64,000 nt of DNA from Pontibacter actiniarum (GCF_003585765.1 NZ_CP021235.1:1426001-1490000); one strand, 5' to 3'. Shown: positions 9,138 to 17,541, counted from the first letter of the stretch. Numbers and translations: made by a program. Notes: generated by a model from the letters alone, not told the origin.

Positions 9138-9485
9138 ATGCCATACAAAGAAAAAGAGATAGAGAAACAGTACTATACCATCGGCGAGGTAGCCGGCATG
9201 TTTGACGTTGCCCCTTCCCTGATCCGCTTCTGGGAGACTGAATTTGAGCAGCTCAAGCCTAAAAAGAACAAGAAAGGCAACCGCCAGTACACCCCGAAAG
9301 ACATTGAAACGCTGCGTACCGTGTACCATCTGGTAAAAGAGCGCGGCTATACGATTCAGGGCGCCAAAGAAGTGATGAAGAACAAGCCGGTGCAGGCCAA
9401 GGACAAGATGGAGATGGTGGAGTCGCTGGTGAAAGTGAGGGCGTTTCTGCAGGGGATTAAGGACCAACTGAACACCAAAGCCTAA
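9138..9485 (+). CDS. MerR-family transcriptional regulator
   Basis: The 115-residue product has an N-terminal MerR winged helix-turn-helix (YYTIGEVAGMFDVAPSLIRFWE, residues 12-33) and a wing segment with NRQYTPKDIETL. A short coiled-coil tail (QAKDKMEMVESLVKVRAFL) replaces any effector domain. No cysteines are available for metal sensing, so it is probably a small dimeric regulator responding to an unknown cue. It is common next to dprA-like genes in this phylum. dprA starts 23 bases downstream, suggesting co-transcription. Confidence 0.85.
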   Translation: MPYKEKEIEKQYYTIGEVAGMFDVAPSLIRFWETEFEQLKPKKNKKGNRQYTPKDIETLRTVYHLVKERGYTIQGAKEVMKNKPVQAKDKMEMVESLVKVRAFLQGIKDQLNTKA

Positions 9486-9508
9486 AAACCTCGTAAGTTC
9501 TGTACCAT

Positions 9509-10624
9509 ATGGGAGATGATCAGAACCTGTACGAAGTCGCACTTACCCGCCTGCCCGGTGTGGGTAGCCAGCTCACACGCCTGCTGGTAAGCTACTGCGG
9601 CTCAGCCCGGGCCGTTTTCCAGGCTCCCCCTGGCAAGCTGCTGAAGATCCCGGGCGTTGGGCCAAAGCTCATCAAGAGCATTCAGGAGAATGCCCGTACG
9701 GCACTACTGCAGGCAGAGGAGTGGGTGAAGCGTGCCGAGGAGCTGGAGGTACAGCTTCTTTTCTATACGTCGCCCCGGTTTCCGGACCGCCTGAAGCAGA
9801 TACCCGACGCCCCCACTTTGCTCTACTACAGGGGCAACGCAGACCTGAACCAGCACCGCATCGTAAGCATGGTAGGCACCAGGCAGATAACGAGTTATGG
9901 CCAGGCGGTAACGGAGCGGATTGTAGAGGAACTGAAGCCGTTTAAGGTTATGGTGGTGAGTGGCCTGGCCTATGGCGTGGATGTGGTGGCGCACCGCGCG
10001 GCGCTGCAGGCGGGGCTGCCAACGATCGGCGTGATGGCCAGCGGCCCCGATATTGTGTACCCCGCGGTGCACCGCAAGTATGCCGACCGCATGCTGACCC
10101 AGGGCGGGCTGCTTACCGAAAACCCTTTCGGCACCAAACCCGATGCCCCACGCTTCCCGGCCCGCAACCGCATTATCGCCGGCATGAGCGACTGCACCAT
10201 CGTAGTGGAGGCAGCCATGAAGAGCGGCACCCTTATCACCGCAGATATCGCGCACAGCTACGACAAAGAGGTGATGGCCGTACCCGGCAACATCACCTCC
10301 CCTGTTTCGGAAGGCACAAATTACCTGATCAAGTCGCTGAAAGCCGTTGCCTATACTTCGGTGCAGGACCTGGTGGAGCTCCTCAACTGGGACCTGCAGG
10401 ACGAAGCCGCCGCGAAGGCGAAGGCACCGCCCTTAGACCTTTCTGAGTTTAATGAAGAGGAGGTGAAGGTGTTGCAGGTGCTGCTGCAGAGCCGGGAGGA
10501 GCACATGGATAACCTGAGCTGGAAAGCACAGGTGCCGGTAAGTGCCTTAGCCTCGGTGCTCTTAGGGCTCGAGTTTAAAGGGATAGTGAAAGCAGTGCCG
10601 GGCAAGCGCTTTATGCTACTGTAG
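9509..10624 (+). CDS. dprA: DNA-processing protein A
   Basis: DprA loads RecA onto incoming single-stranded DNA during natural transformation and is also widespread in species not known to be competent. The 371-residue product has an N-terminal helix-hairpin-helix region (LPGVGSQL, IPGVGPKLIKSI), the Rossmann-like DprA core (MVGTRQITSYGQAV, VVSGLAYGVDVVAHRAAL, PARNRIIAGMSD, VEAAMKSGTLITAD) and a C-terminal winged-helix (DprA-WH) region. The ATG at 9509 follows the MerR gene closely. The 3' end overlaps the convergent panE by 9 bases. Confidence 0.95.
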   Translation: MGDDQNLYEVALTRLPGVGSQLTRLLVSYCGSARAVFQAPPGKLLKIPGVGPKLIKSIQENARTALLQAEEWVKRAEELEVQLLFYTSPRFPDRLKQIPDAPTLLYYRGNADLNQHRIVSMVGTRQITSYGQAVTERIVEELKPFKVMVVSGLAYGVDVVAHRAALQAGLPTIGVMASGPDIVYPAVHRKYADRMLTQGGLLTENPFGTKPDAPRFPARNRIIAGMSDCTIVVEAAMKSGTLITADIAHSYDKEVMAVPGNITSPVSEGTNYLIKSLKAVAYTSVQDLVELLNWDLQDEAAAKAKAPPLDLSEFNEEEVKVLQVLLQSREEHMDNLSWKAQVPVSALASVLLGLEFKGIVKAVPGKRFMLL

Positions 10625-11560
10625 CAGAGATCTCCGGCTTTTTAGCGCCTCATACACCTGGCGGTATTGTGGTGCTGCCACCTGCAGCCTCTCTGCCTCG
10701 CGCACGATATAGCCTGTAAGCGTTTCCAGCTCGGTCAGTTTGCCCTCAGCAAAATCGCGCTGCATAGAGCTGGTGGCACCCTGCGGTAGCTTCCCGACCA
10801 CAGCCAGGTTGCGCTCCACCAAGTCGACTGGCAGCGCCACTCTCTTGGCCTGTGCCACCTGCATTAATTCCTGTATCAGCTGTGCGAGCTGTTGCTTTAG
10901 AGCCGGCTGCTGCAGGAGCTGCCCCATCGGTTTGTTGGTGAGCGAGGTAAGGCTGCCCACAGGTGAGATAAAGGAAAATTTCTCCCAAACCCTTTCTTTT
11001 ATTTCCTCGCCATACGGCTCCTGGTTAATGCCTGCTGCTTCGAACAACCCTTGCAGGTGCTGCCGTGTTTGTGGCGGCAGCTGTGGATTGCCCCAGACCA
11101 GCCGGTTGTACTTGCCCTGCACCCACACCACACCGGGCGCTTTTACACTGGAGATAATGTACACGCAGCCCCACAGCACCTGTGCCTGCGGGAAGCGCCT
11201 TTGCAGGTACTCTATGCCCTCTATGCCATTGAGCAGCGGCAGCAGTACCGTGTCAGGGCCTATACTGGCGGCTAATTGCTCTGCCACCTCCTCCAGGCTG
11301 TAGCTTTTCACGCAAAAAAGGATGAGGTCCAGCTTTCCGAGGGCCTCGCCACTTTCTGCAACTGTGCTTGGGTTTGCCGCTAGTGTCTCTGAATCAAGCT
11401 CCAGCTTAAGCCCCTGCTGCGCTATGGCTGCTTTGTGAGGGCCTCTGGCTATAAAAATAACCTCATACGCCGCATCGGCTGCAAAGCGCCGGGCAAGCTT
11501 TCCGCCATAGTAGCCGCCTATCCCGCCGATGCCTGCTATAGCTATTCGGTATTTTTCCAT
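10616..11560 (-). CDS. panE: 2-dehydropantoate 2-reductase (ketopantoate reductase)
   Basis: This NADPH-dependent enzyme reduces ketopantoate to pantoate on the way to pantothenate and CoA. The 314-residue product opens with the dinucleotide motif IAGIGGIGGYYGG. It contains the ApbA/PanE middle segment (LLPLLNGIEGIEYL) and the C-terminal helical domain with KFSFISPVGSLTSLTNK and SSMQRDFAEGK. Not all ApbA-family members are true PanE, so the exact substrate is moderately certain. It lies 16 bases downstream of the CDF transporter gene on the same strand. Confidence 0.85.
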   Translation of the reverse strand: MEKYRIAIAGIGGIGGYYGGKLARRFAADAAYEVIFIARGPHKAAIAQQGLKLELDSETLAANPSTVAESGEALGKLDLILFCVKSYSLEEVAEQLAASIGPDTVLLPLLNGIEGIEYLQRRFPQAQVLWGCVYIISSVKAPGVVWVQGKYNRLVWGNPQLPPQTRQHLQGLFEAAGINQEPYGEEIKERVWEKFSFISPVGSLTSLTNKPMGQLLQQPALKQQLAQLIQELMQVAQAKRVALPVDLVERNLAVVGKLPQGATSSMQRDFAEGKLTELETLTGYIVREAERLQVAAPQYRQVYEALKSRRSLLQ

Positions 11561-11575
11561 CGTCTGTACCTGCTT

Positions 11576-12622
11576 TTAGTAAGTGCCGTGCTTGCGGTCG
11601 GCTATTACCTTGTCAAAATCCCATTCCACCCGCTCAATAAAATCGTTTCGGCGCTTCTGGCAGCCCGGCTTCGTGCAAACAGCGCAGGATTCCACAATGC
11701 AGGGGTCTGTATGGATGAAGAGTTCTATACTGGGGTCAATTTTCTCGCGCACTACTTTGCCCACTGCCTCTACTTCGTCGTGTGCCTCCAGCACATTGAG
11801 GTACCAGGGCACGGTAAGGTGGCAGTCGATGTGCAGCGTGGAGCCATACTTGATCACCCGCAGGTTGTGGATGTCAATCCAATTTTCGCGCCGGTTTTCG
11901 TTGAGCACCTTCACGATACGCTGCAGGAGCTCATAGTCTGCTTCATCCATGATGCCGGCAATAGAGCTCCGCAGGATACGGTAGCCCGTGTAGCCGATCA
12001 TTAGCCCAAAGATGATTGCCACCACGCTGTCCAGCCAGATCAGGCCCGTGAGGTAAATCAGCAGCAGGCCAATCAGGATACCGGCGGTGGAGTAGGCATC
12101 TGTCTGCAGGTGCTTCCCTCCCGCCGTCAGCACCATGGAGTTGTTCTGTCGGCCCTTCCGCTCCGTCATCAGGCCCACCACATAGTTGATAACACCGGAG
12201 GCGGCAATCAGGATAATACCGATATCGAGCCGCTCAAGCGGCACCGGGTCGATTAGGTTGAAGATTGATTTGATGATAATCGCACCGCCGGCCACCAGGA
12301 TCAGGGAGCCCTCCAGCGTAGCTGCAACAAACTCGATCTTGCCGTGGCCGTAGGGGTGGTTCTCATCCCGTGGGCGCGACGAAAGCACCAGGCTGTAAAG
12401 CGAAAAGGCTCCTGCCACGACATTTATAATCGACTCCAGGGCATCGGTAAGTATGGCGTTGGAGTTGGTAAGTACAAAGGCGGTGAACTTGCCCACCAGC
12501 AACAGCACCCCTATCAGCACCACAAAGAGCTGCAGTCGGATGTTATCGCTCAGGCTGTTTATTTTCTTCTTGATCAATTTTAAAACTTTCCTTGTCTGCG
12601 TGATGAACAAAAGAGGCCGCAC
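11576..12622 (-). CDS. cation diffusion facilitator (CDF) metal efflux protein with Cys-rich tail
   Basis: CDF proteins export Zn2+, Co2+, Fe2+ or Mn2+ from the cytoplasm in exchange for protons. The 348-residue product has the TM2 metal site pattern ILTDALES, the hallmark NHPYGHGKIE, and a TM5 site HLQTDAYSTAG. A cytoplasmic C-terminal domain ends with four cysteines (308, 313, 316, 321: CxxxxCAVCxxxxC), a feature absent from classical FieF/YiiP and possibly a metal-sensing site. The start is a GTG; a TTG 15 codons later is an alternative. Metal specificity cannot be assigned. Confidence 0.85.
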   Translation of the reverse strand: MRPLLFITQTRKVLKLIKKKINSLSDNIRLQLFVVLIGVLLLVGKFTAFVLTNSNAILTDALESIINVVAGAFSLYSLVLSSRPRDENHPYGHGKIEFVAATLEGSLILVAGGAIIIKSIFNLIDPVPLERLDIGIILIAASGVINYVVGLMTERKGRQNNSMVLTAGGKHLQTDAYSTAGILIGLLLIYLTGLIWLDSVVAIIFGLMIGYTGYRILRSSIAGIMDEADYELLQRIVKVLNENRRENWIDIHNLRVIKYGSTLHIDCHLTVPWYLNVLEAHDEVEAVGKVVREKIDPSIELFIHTDPCIVESCAVCTKPGCQKRRNDFIERVEWDFDKVIADRKHGTY

Positions 12623-12827
12623 CGGGATGTAGCGCAGGCTTAAAGATACGCAACCGGGGCGGCAATTTATACTTTACGTATCCTTTGTACATGATTGTGG
12701 CGCTGCCGGGTTCCCCCTGTGGCTGTTTTTGCCGGAGTTTGTTATGACCTGGCAGGCGAATGTAACCCCAGCTGAGGAAAGCTGCAGCAGCGCGCAGGTG
12801 TTACCGAGGCGGGCAGAAATAGCCGGT

Positions 12828-12867
12828 AAAAGAAGAGCCGATGCTCTGCTGCATCGGCTCTTCTTTT
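12828..12867. terminator. strong intrinsic terminator
   Basis: A perfect 17-bp stem (AAAAGAAGAGCCGATGC / GCATCGGCTCTTCTTTT) around a TCTGCT loop. The A/T ends make it bidirectional. It lies just after the stop of the GIY-YIG-like gene (minus strand, 12880). Confidence 0.9.
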
Positions 12868-12879
12868 ATCTATATGTGG

Positions 12880-13170
12880 CTAATCTTCCAGCGTGTCGCT
12901 CAGGTCCAGCCAGTTTGGGTTCATGGACTCGATGAGCTGATAGGTGGCGTCGCGGGTTCCGTCTCTTAACTGCCGCTCCCGGTTCAGGGCTTCATCCTCT
13001 ACCTTGTAGTGCTCATAGTACACCAGCTTGGCAGGTGGAGCCTTGTGGGGTGCCGGCGCTTCCTTTGTGTGCGCCAGGTGCTGTAAATTTCCGGCAATGC
13101 CTATTTCCACGTCTTCACGCGGTTGATCGCCGAAAATGTAAACAAAATAATGTGGTTCGTGTACCTGCAT
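12880..13170 (-). CDS. degenerate GIY-YIG domain protein
   Basis: The 96-residue product follows the layout of small UPF0213-like GIY-YIG proteins: YFVYIFGD for the GIY half, then EIGIAGNLQHLAHT, KLVYYEHYKVEDEALNRERQLRDGT and NPNWLDLSD at the end. The second half of the signature is changed (IGIAG instead of YIG) and the usual catalytic Arg after the helix start is not evident, so nuclease activity is doubtful. The glutamate in VYYE and the ERQL segment are kept. It has a perfect Shine-Dalgarno sequence 6 bases before the ATG and stands alone. Confidence 0.7.
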   Translation of the reverse strand: MQVHEPHYFVYIFGDQPREDVEIGIAGNLQHLAHTKEAPAPHKAPPAKLVYYEHYKVEDEALNRERQLRDGTRDATYQLIESMNPNWLDLSDTLED

Positions 13171-13176
13171 AACTTT

Positions 13177-13184
13177 ACCTCCTT
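13177..13184 (-). promoter_or_regulatory. perfect Shine-Dalgarno site
   Basis: AAGGAGGT on the minus strand, 6 bases before the ATG of the GIY-YIG-like gene. Strong anti-SD complementarity is uncommon in Bacteroidota, where most starts here show none, so it stands out. Confidence 0.7.
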
Positions 13185-13444
13185 TGCGTAATATACGGAG
13201 CGAGCATTTCTGTGTTGTCGGCAGTTACTTACTGCCCTACAGGTGATAACGCTGAGCGCATACAGGCTATTGCACTGGCCGCTGACTGCGTGTCTCCAGA
13301 GCCATTAAAAGCTTTAACGGGAGCGCTTTGCCGTAGCAACAGGTTGGTTCCATCTAAAAAAATCACTTTGGGGCAGGTACCTTATCAGGTTTTGCACGAA
13401 CTACGTAAGCTAAGAAACAGCATATTAAGATTAGTTGCCCGCCT

Positions 13445-13876
13445 ATGTTTTTGTTTAAGAAGGACTTTGCCACCATCTCCCTAAACCAGCGCCGAAGCCT
13501 GCTGTCGCTTGAGTGGCTGCGCCAGCCCTCTTCCGAGGAGCTTAAAGAGACTTTTATCGTTAGTATGGATGTGGCCAGGGCGTACGAGGTCCGTTTTTTC
13601 TTTTCTAACAATAGCATTGGCATCAGCACGGATTTGGCCGCGCAGCGGTGGGTCTCCTCCTACATGGCAGCCGCCTTTGAGCAGCTGAAAGTGGAGCGTT
13701 ATGCCCGCGTGCTCCCCCGTGATGCCATGCAGGAAGTTGTTACGTACAAAGTGTTTGACGAGGCACAGAATCTCTGTCCATCCAACGTGCTGTTCAACGT
13801 ATTTTATGACCTGAAGTCGGCAGAGGAATGGCTACTGCAGGGGGTGGAACAAGGCTCCAAACCCACCCGTACATAA
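13445..13876 (+). CDS. hypothetical protein, STAS/SpoIIAA-like size
   Basis: Unrecognised 143-residue soluble protein with no signal peptide or membrane helix. It has several aromatic/hydrophobic strands (TFIVSMDVARAYEVRFFF), a helix WVSSYMAAAFEQLKVERYARVL, and a C-terminal segment FYDLKSAEEWLL. That strand-helix alternation, ending in a residue pattern like SpoIIAA/STAS proteins (DLxSAExWL), is common among small regulatory proteins of Cytophagales, but the assignment is weak. Followed by a second small gene 22 bases later on the same strand. Confidence 0.6.
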   Translation: MFLFKKDFATISLNQRRSLLSLEWLRQPSSEELKETFIVSMDVARAYEVRFFFSNNSIGISTDLAAQRWVSSYMAAAFEQLKVERYARVLPRDAMQEVVTYKVFDEAQNLCPSNVLFNVFYDLKSAEEWLLQGVEQGSKPTRT

Positions 13877-13898
13877 GGTGGAAATCACTTCAAACTGT

Positions 13899-14156
13899 AT
13901 GCCCTTAAGCCCTAAGCTTCAACAAATACTGGATAAAACCTACGAGCCTGCGCAGCGCTTTGATAAGCAGTATTCAGGTAAAGACATAACGTATATGACC
14001 AATGAGTACGGGGAGCCCGTTACGCTATTTATCGGCAGGCGGCGCGATGACGGTAGCATCGCGGGGGAGCGCTATGTCCGGCGCATTGTGCGAAAACCTG
14101 GCTCCCACGATATCCTGAAGAGCCACTGGGAGAACAAAGGGAAAGTAAGCCGCTAA
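13899..14156 (+). CDS. small hypothetical protein
   Basis: Unrecognised basic protein of 85 residues. It contains KDITYMTNEYGEPVTLFIGRRR and a C-terminal KSHWENKGKVSR tail, and looks like a single small beta-rich domain. I start at ATG 13899; an in-frame GTG at 13878 adds seven residues. It is in the same direction as the preceding unknown gene and is probably co-transcribed with it. Confidence 0.55.
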   Translation: MPLSPKLQQILDKTYEPAQRFDKQYSGKDITYMTNEYGEPVTLFIGRRRDDGSIAGERYVRRIVRKPGSHDILKSHWENKGKVSR

Positions 14157-14167
14157 GCCTGTCGCCT

Positions 14168-14368
14168 CTACAGAGCCTCCAGGTCGTAGTCTTTGCCCTT
14201 GCCGTACTTGATCAGCTCGTGCAGCAGGTAGGTTTCCAGCGTCAGCAGGTCTTTGATTTTGTAGACGTTCTCCTCCTGTATCTCCACCACCTGGAAATCT
14301 ACCGTTTCGCCATAGTTGGTCAGTCTGTATTTGTTGCCCTTACGGAGGTTGTCGATGGAAATGGCCAT
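14168..14368 (-). CDS. small hypothetical protein
   Basis: 66-residue acidic protein (MAISIDNLRKGNKYRLTNYG at the start, ending KYGKGKDYDLEAL). The first 40 residues suggest a small SH3-like beta barrel (KYRLTNYGETVDFQVVEI), followed by a helix with LLTLETYLLHELIKYGKG. The function is unknown. It is convergent with the preceding gene and divergent from truC. Length and codon use match its neighbours, so I think it is real. Confidence 0.6.
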   Translation of the reverse strand: MAISIDNLRKGNKYRLTNYGETVDFQVVEIQEENVYKIKDLLTLETYLLHELIKYGKGKDYDLEAL

Positions 14369-14505
14369 GTACTTACACTTGCGGATTAATTAACGTGGTA
14401 CAAATATACGCGCCTCCCCTCCAAAAGCTCCCTTTATGCCCAAAGAAATGCGCAGGGGTGCATCCGCAGGCTGCCGGCGCACCAGCTATAGTTGCAGGAT
14501 TTGCC

Positions 14506-14513
14506 TATCTTTG
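14506..14513 (+). promoter_or_regulatory. candidate -7 element for truC
   Basis: TATCTTTG fits the Bacteroidota -7 consensus and lies 16 bases before the GTG at 14530. It suggests the upstream in-frame ATG at 14395 is not the translation start. Confidence 0.45.
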
Positions 14514-14529
14514 CGCTAAAAGCGACGCT

Positions 14530-15276
14530 GTGTTAGAGATAATTTATGAAGATGAGCAGTACGTGGCCATCAACAAGCCAAACGGTTTGCTGGTGCACCG
14601 TACGCGCATTGCCGAGGAGAAAAAGGAGTTTGCCCTGCAACTGCTGCGCGACCAGCTAGGCTACCGCCTGTTCACGATTCACCGCCTGGACCGTGGCACC
14701 TCGGGCGTGCTGCTTTTTGCCAAAACCGCCGAAGCCGCGGCCCCTGTTGTGCAGGCCTTTGAGGCGCGTGAGCCGGACAAAACGTACTTTGCCATCGCGC
14801 GGGGCTATACCGCTGCGTCCGATACGATTGATAACCCCGTCCGCCCGGACAAGGACCATAAACACAAGGAGCCGCAGGATGCGGTGACCTGCTACGAAAG
14901 ACTGGCTACCGTTGAGCTCCCGATCCCGGTTGGGCCGTACCAGACCTCCCGCTACAGCCTGGTTAGCGTTAAGCCCAAGACAGGGCGTATGCACCAGATC
15001 CGAAAGCATTTTGCGCACATCCGCCACTACATTATCGGAGACAAGCGCCACGGCGACTGGCGGCACAACAAAATGTTCCTGGAAACCTTAGAGAGCCCTT
15101 ACCTGCTGCTGCACGCTGCCGAGCTGCGGTTTACCCACCCGTTTACCGGGGATGAGGTAAGGATACAGGCACAGATGCCGGCTAATATGCTGCGGCTGTG
15201 TTACCAGTTCGGGTGGAAAGAGGTGCTGCAGGCGCAAGCCACCCTGCCGCAGCCGCTGCCAGAGCCTACAGTTTAA
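14530..15276 (+). CDS. truC: RluA-family pseudouridine synthase, TruC-like
   Basis: The enzyme converts uridine to pseudouridine in RNA; TruC acts at tRNA position 65. The catalytic Asp lies in HRLDRGTSGVLLF, with the family motif GRMHQIRKHFAHI and the GDKRHGD segment downstream. The TruC length and the DNPVRPDKD region fit TruC better than RluA or RluD, and no S4 domain is present. I start at GTG 14530 (248 residues), giving MLEIIYEDEQYVAINKP, because a promoter-like box lies immediately upstream and the earlier residues are not family-like. Confidence 0.85.
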   Translation: MLEIIYEDEQYVAINKPNGLLVHRTRIAEEKKEFALQLLRDQLGYRLFTIHRLDRGTSGVLLFAKTAEAAAPVVQAFEAREPDKTYFAIARGYTAASDTIDNPVRPDKDHKHKEPQDAVTCYERLATVELPIPVGPYQTSRYSLVSVKPKTGRMHQIRKHFAHIRHYIIGDKRHGDWRHNKMFLETLESPYLLLHAAELRFTHPFTGDEVRIQAQMPANMLRLCYQFGWKEVLQAQATLPQPLPEPTV

Positions 15277-15619
15277 GCACGCGGCGCACCATTTCTACCT
15301 GCATGCGTGCCACCAGGTCGTTTTGCGAGTTGGCGTTGAGCACCATCAGCATGTAGGCCATGGGCGATAGGCGCCAGTCCTGCATTACTTCCCCGTTCCG
15401 GGAGCGGTACACTACCTTAAAGTTCTCGCGTAGCGGCAGGTGCATGCTGTTGCATACCTCTGTGGCGCGGCGCACCGCGTTGCTCAGCTCGTCCATGGTG
15501 TTGCAGCCCCGCTGTTGCAGCAGGTCTGTGGCATAGTAGGTCAGCTGTTTCTCGGCAAGGCTGTCCAGGAAGCTGTCCAGTGGGGCGTGGGCTTGGGTTT
15601 GCTCTATCGTCACTAACAT
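15266..15619 (-). CDS. hypothetical protein downstream of cbpA-like gene
   Basis: Unrecognised 117-residue soluble protein. It has a helical N-terminal half (LDSFLDSLAEKQLTYYATDLL) and a C-terminal half with VVYRSRNGEVMQDWRLSPMA followed by helices. It starts 30 bases after the J-protein stop on the same strand, the place where cbpM sits in Proteobacteria, but I see no MerR-like helix-turn-helix. Its 3' end overlaps truC by 11 bases (convergent). Confidence 0.6.
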   Translation of the reverse strand: MLVTIEQTQAHAPLDSFLDSLAEKQLTYYATDLLQQRGCNTMDELSNAVRRATEVCNSMHLPLRENFKVVYRSRNGEVMQDWRLSPMAYMLMVLNANSQNDLVARMQVEMVRRVLKL

Positions 15620-15649
15620 GGCTAAGGTTTATTTGAGGGTTTTCTCGTT

Positions 15650-16606
15650 TCAGGCTGCCTTTTCCTGGCGCAGCGCGCGTAGCCTTTCGAGCAGTTCGCG
15701 CTCCTCGGTGCTTAGGTCGGTGGGCAGCTTTACTTCTATGTTTACGTAAAGATCGCCGTGCTGGTCAGGCTGGCCGTATACCGGCATTCCTTTTCCGCGA
15801 AGGCGCAGCTTTTTCCCGTTTTGCGTGCCAGTCGGGATCTTAAGCTTTAGCAGGCCGCTCATGGTATTTACCTGGGCCTCGCCGCCGAGTATGGCTGTGT
15901 ACAGGTCAACATCAAGGGTTGTGGTCAGGTCGTCGCCGTGGCGCTCAAAGCGCGGGTCCGGGTGTACGCGCACGTTAATGTAGAGGTCGCCTGCTGTGCC
16001 TCCCGCTCCTGCCGGGGCGCCTTTACCCTTGATGCGCAGCACCTGCCCATCCGCCACGCCAGGCTTGGTGGTAATGCGCAACTGCTGGTTGTTTACGTTC
16101 AGTAAGCGGCTGGTGCCTGTGTAAGCTTCCTGCAGCGATATTTCCATATCTGCCTGGTAGTCCTGTCCCTTTGCTGCCCTGCCACCAGTGCGTTGCCCTC
16201 CTCCGCCGAAGCCGCCTCCTGCGGCCCCGCCGAAAAACTGCTGAAAAAAGTCGGAGAAGCCGCCGCCCCCACCGCCAAACATGTCGTTCAGGTCGCTTTC
16301 GGCAAATCCACCCTGGAAACCACCGCCCGGGCGGCCATAGTACTGGCCTCCCCCCGGCCTGCCGTTACCTCCTTGCTGGAACTGCCGCCAGTTGGCCCCC
16401 AGTTGCTCGTATTGTTTGCGCTTCTCCTCATCGCCCAGCACCTCGTAGGCTTCGCTGATGTCCTTGAACTTCTCTTCCGCCTCGGGGTTACCTTTGTTTT
16501 TGTCAGGGTGATACTTTTTTGCCAGCGAGCGGTATGCCTTTTTGATTTCGGCCTGTGTCGCCTTCTTGTCTACTCCCAGAATCTTGTAGTAGTCCTTGTA
16601 CTCCAT
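15650..16606 (-). CDS. cbpA: CbpA-like DnaJ-domain co-chaperone
   Basis: J-domain protein of 318 residues that stimulates Hsp70 (DnaK) ATPase activity. An N-terminal J domain with the HPD tripeptide (YHPDKN, near residue 33) is followed by a Gly/Phe-rich linker (about 75-145). Two C-terminal substrate-binding beta domains follow, with [11 protein letters not shown] and [12 protein letters not shown]. The zinc-finger CxxCxGxG repeats of DnaJ are absent, which makes it a class B/CbpA type. The linker is unusually Gly-rich. It is upstream of a small unknown gene. Confidence 0.9.
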   Translation of the reverse strand: MEYKDYYKILGVDKKATQAEIKKAYRSLAKKYHPDKNKGNPEAEEKFKDISEAYEVLGDEEKRKQYEQLGANWRQFQQGGNGRPGGGQYYGRPGGGFQGGFAESDLNDMFGGGGGGFSDFFQQFFGGAAGGGFGGGGQRTGGRAAKGQDYQADMEISLQEAYTGTSRLLNVNNQQLRITTKPGVADGQVLRIKGKGAPAGAGGTAGDLYINVRVHPDPRFERHGDDLTTTLDVDLYTAILGGEAQVNTMSGLLKLKIPTGTQNGKKLRLRGKGMPVYGQPDQHGDLYVNIEVKLPTDLSTEERELLERLRALRQEKAA

Positions 16607-16712
16607 TGGGTAGTTTTTTTGAGCTTTTTACCTGTGCAGCGGCCGTGGCTGCTGCTGTTTCTATACTTGTAACGTGATAGCCAAAAAGGTTGTTTTGGCT
16701 TGTAAAGGCGCT

Positions 16713-16754
16713 AAAACGACAAAAGCACCACGGATGCGGTGCTTTTGTCGTTTT
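16713..16754. terminator. strong bidirectional intrinsic terminator
   Basis: A perfect 17-bp stem (AAAACGACAAAAGCACC / GGTGCTTTTGTCGTTTT) around an 8-base loop, just after the stop of the Pmp3-domain gene (minus strand, 16770) and before the J-protein gene. Confidence 0.9.
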
Positions 16755-16769
16755 GGTTAAAGGTATACT

Positions 16770-17399
16770 TTAAATCGTGTCGGTTACAACAAGTAAGGCG
16801 TGGATGATACCAGGCAGCACGAAGAGCAGTGTCAGGATGATGTTGATCCAGAAGGACGTGCCGATGCCATCGTGCAGGAACACAGCCAACGGAGGAAGCA
16901 GGATCGCCAGGATTACCTCAACTATCGAAGTACGGGAGCCGCCTTGGCGCATGGCTTCTTTCACCTCTTTCTTCAGCTCTTTCTTCTCCGCCTTTGTCAT
17001 GTTAGACAGACGCTCCTTGGCCATGGCAAGCGCTTTTGCCTCTGTCACGTTCATCTCGCGCTTTTCCAGTGTCAGTTCTTCTTTAGCGGTAGGTGCCTTT
17101 ACTACCTCTGCGGCCTTGCGTGGGGCTACAGCCGGCGCGGCGGCGGCGTTGGCCTCAAGGGCTGGCTCAGCTTTCGCAAGCTGCTCTTTTTCAGTGTTCG
17201 CGGCCAGTGCAATCTCTGCTACGCTTGGCTCAACGGCCTCAACCGTTTCAACAGCTTCAGGGGCTGGCTTTGCTTTAACTGTGTTGTAGGCTTCAGGCTT
17301 GTCGGCTGAGAACTTGTAGTACTCCGCAGAGTTACAGGAAAACAGGAACTGGCCCAGGGCGAGTACAACAACTAAATGGAGTAAATTCTTGATCTTCAT
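16770..17399 (-). CDS. lipoprotein with C-terminal YqaE/Pmp3 domain
   Basis: The 209-residue product has a lipoprotein signal (lipobox LFSC, Cys22) and an Ala/Glu/Lys-rich central region (residues 35-150). A two-helix Pmp3/YqaE domain follows, with ILAILLPPLAVFLHDG and IILTLLFVLPGIIHALLVV at 160-205. Pmp3 proteins are about 50 residues, modulate membrane potential or respond to stress, and normally have no such extension. The design suggests a protein anchored by lipid at one end and by two helices at the other. It has its own 140-base leader and a strong terminator, so it is monocistronic. Confidence 0.75.
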   Translation of the reverse strand: MKIKNLLHLVVVLALGQFLFSCNSAEYYKFSADKPEAYNTVKAKPAPEAVETVEAVEPSVAEIALAANTEKEQLAKAEPALEANAAAAPAVAPRKAAEVVKAPTAKEELTLEKREMNVTEAKALAMAKERLSNMTKAEKKELKKEVKEAMRQGGSRTSIVEVILAILLPPLAVFLHDGIGTSFWINIILTLLFVLPGIIHALLVVTDTI

Positions 17400-17541
17400 A
17401 GTTTATGTTTAATTATTGTTGAAAGGATTATTTCTTTACCATTACCTTCTTTGCCCTTTCACTCCAGTCGATCTGCACCCGAAGGCTAACTTTTGATAAC
17501 ATACTTTAAATTTTCACTTTTTGTTATCCCATTGCTTGTTT

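Noticed and set aside
13212..13484. 90-residue ORF before the 13445 gene
   Set aside because: Basic, low-similarity composition, overlaps the start of a better ORF, and no promoter or ribosome site.
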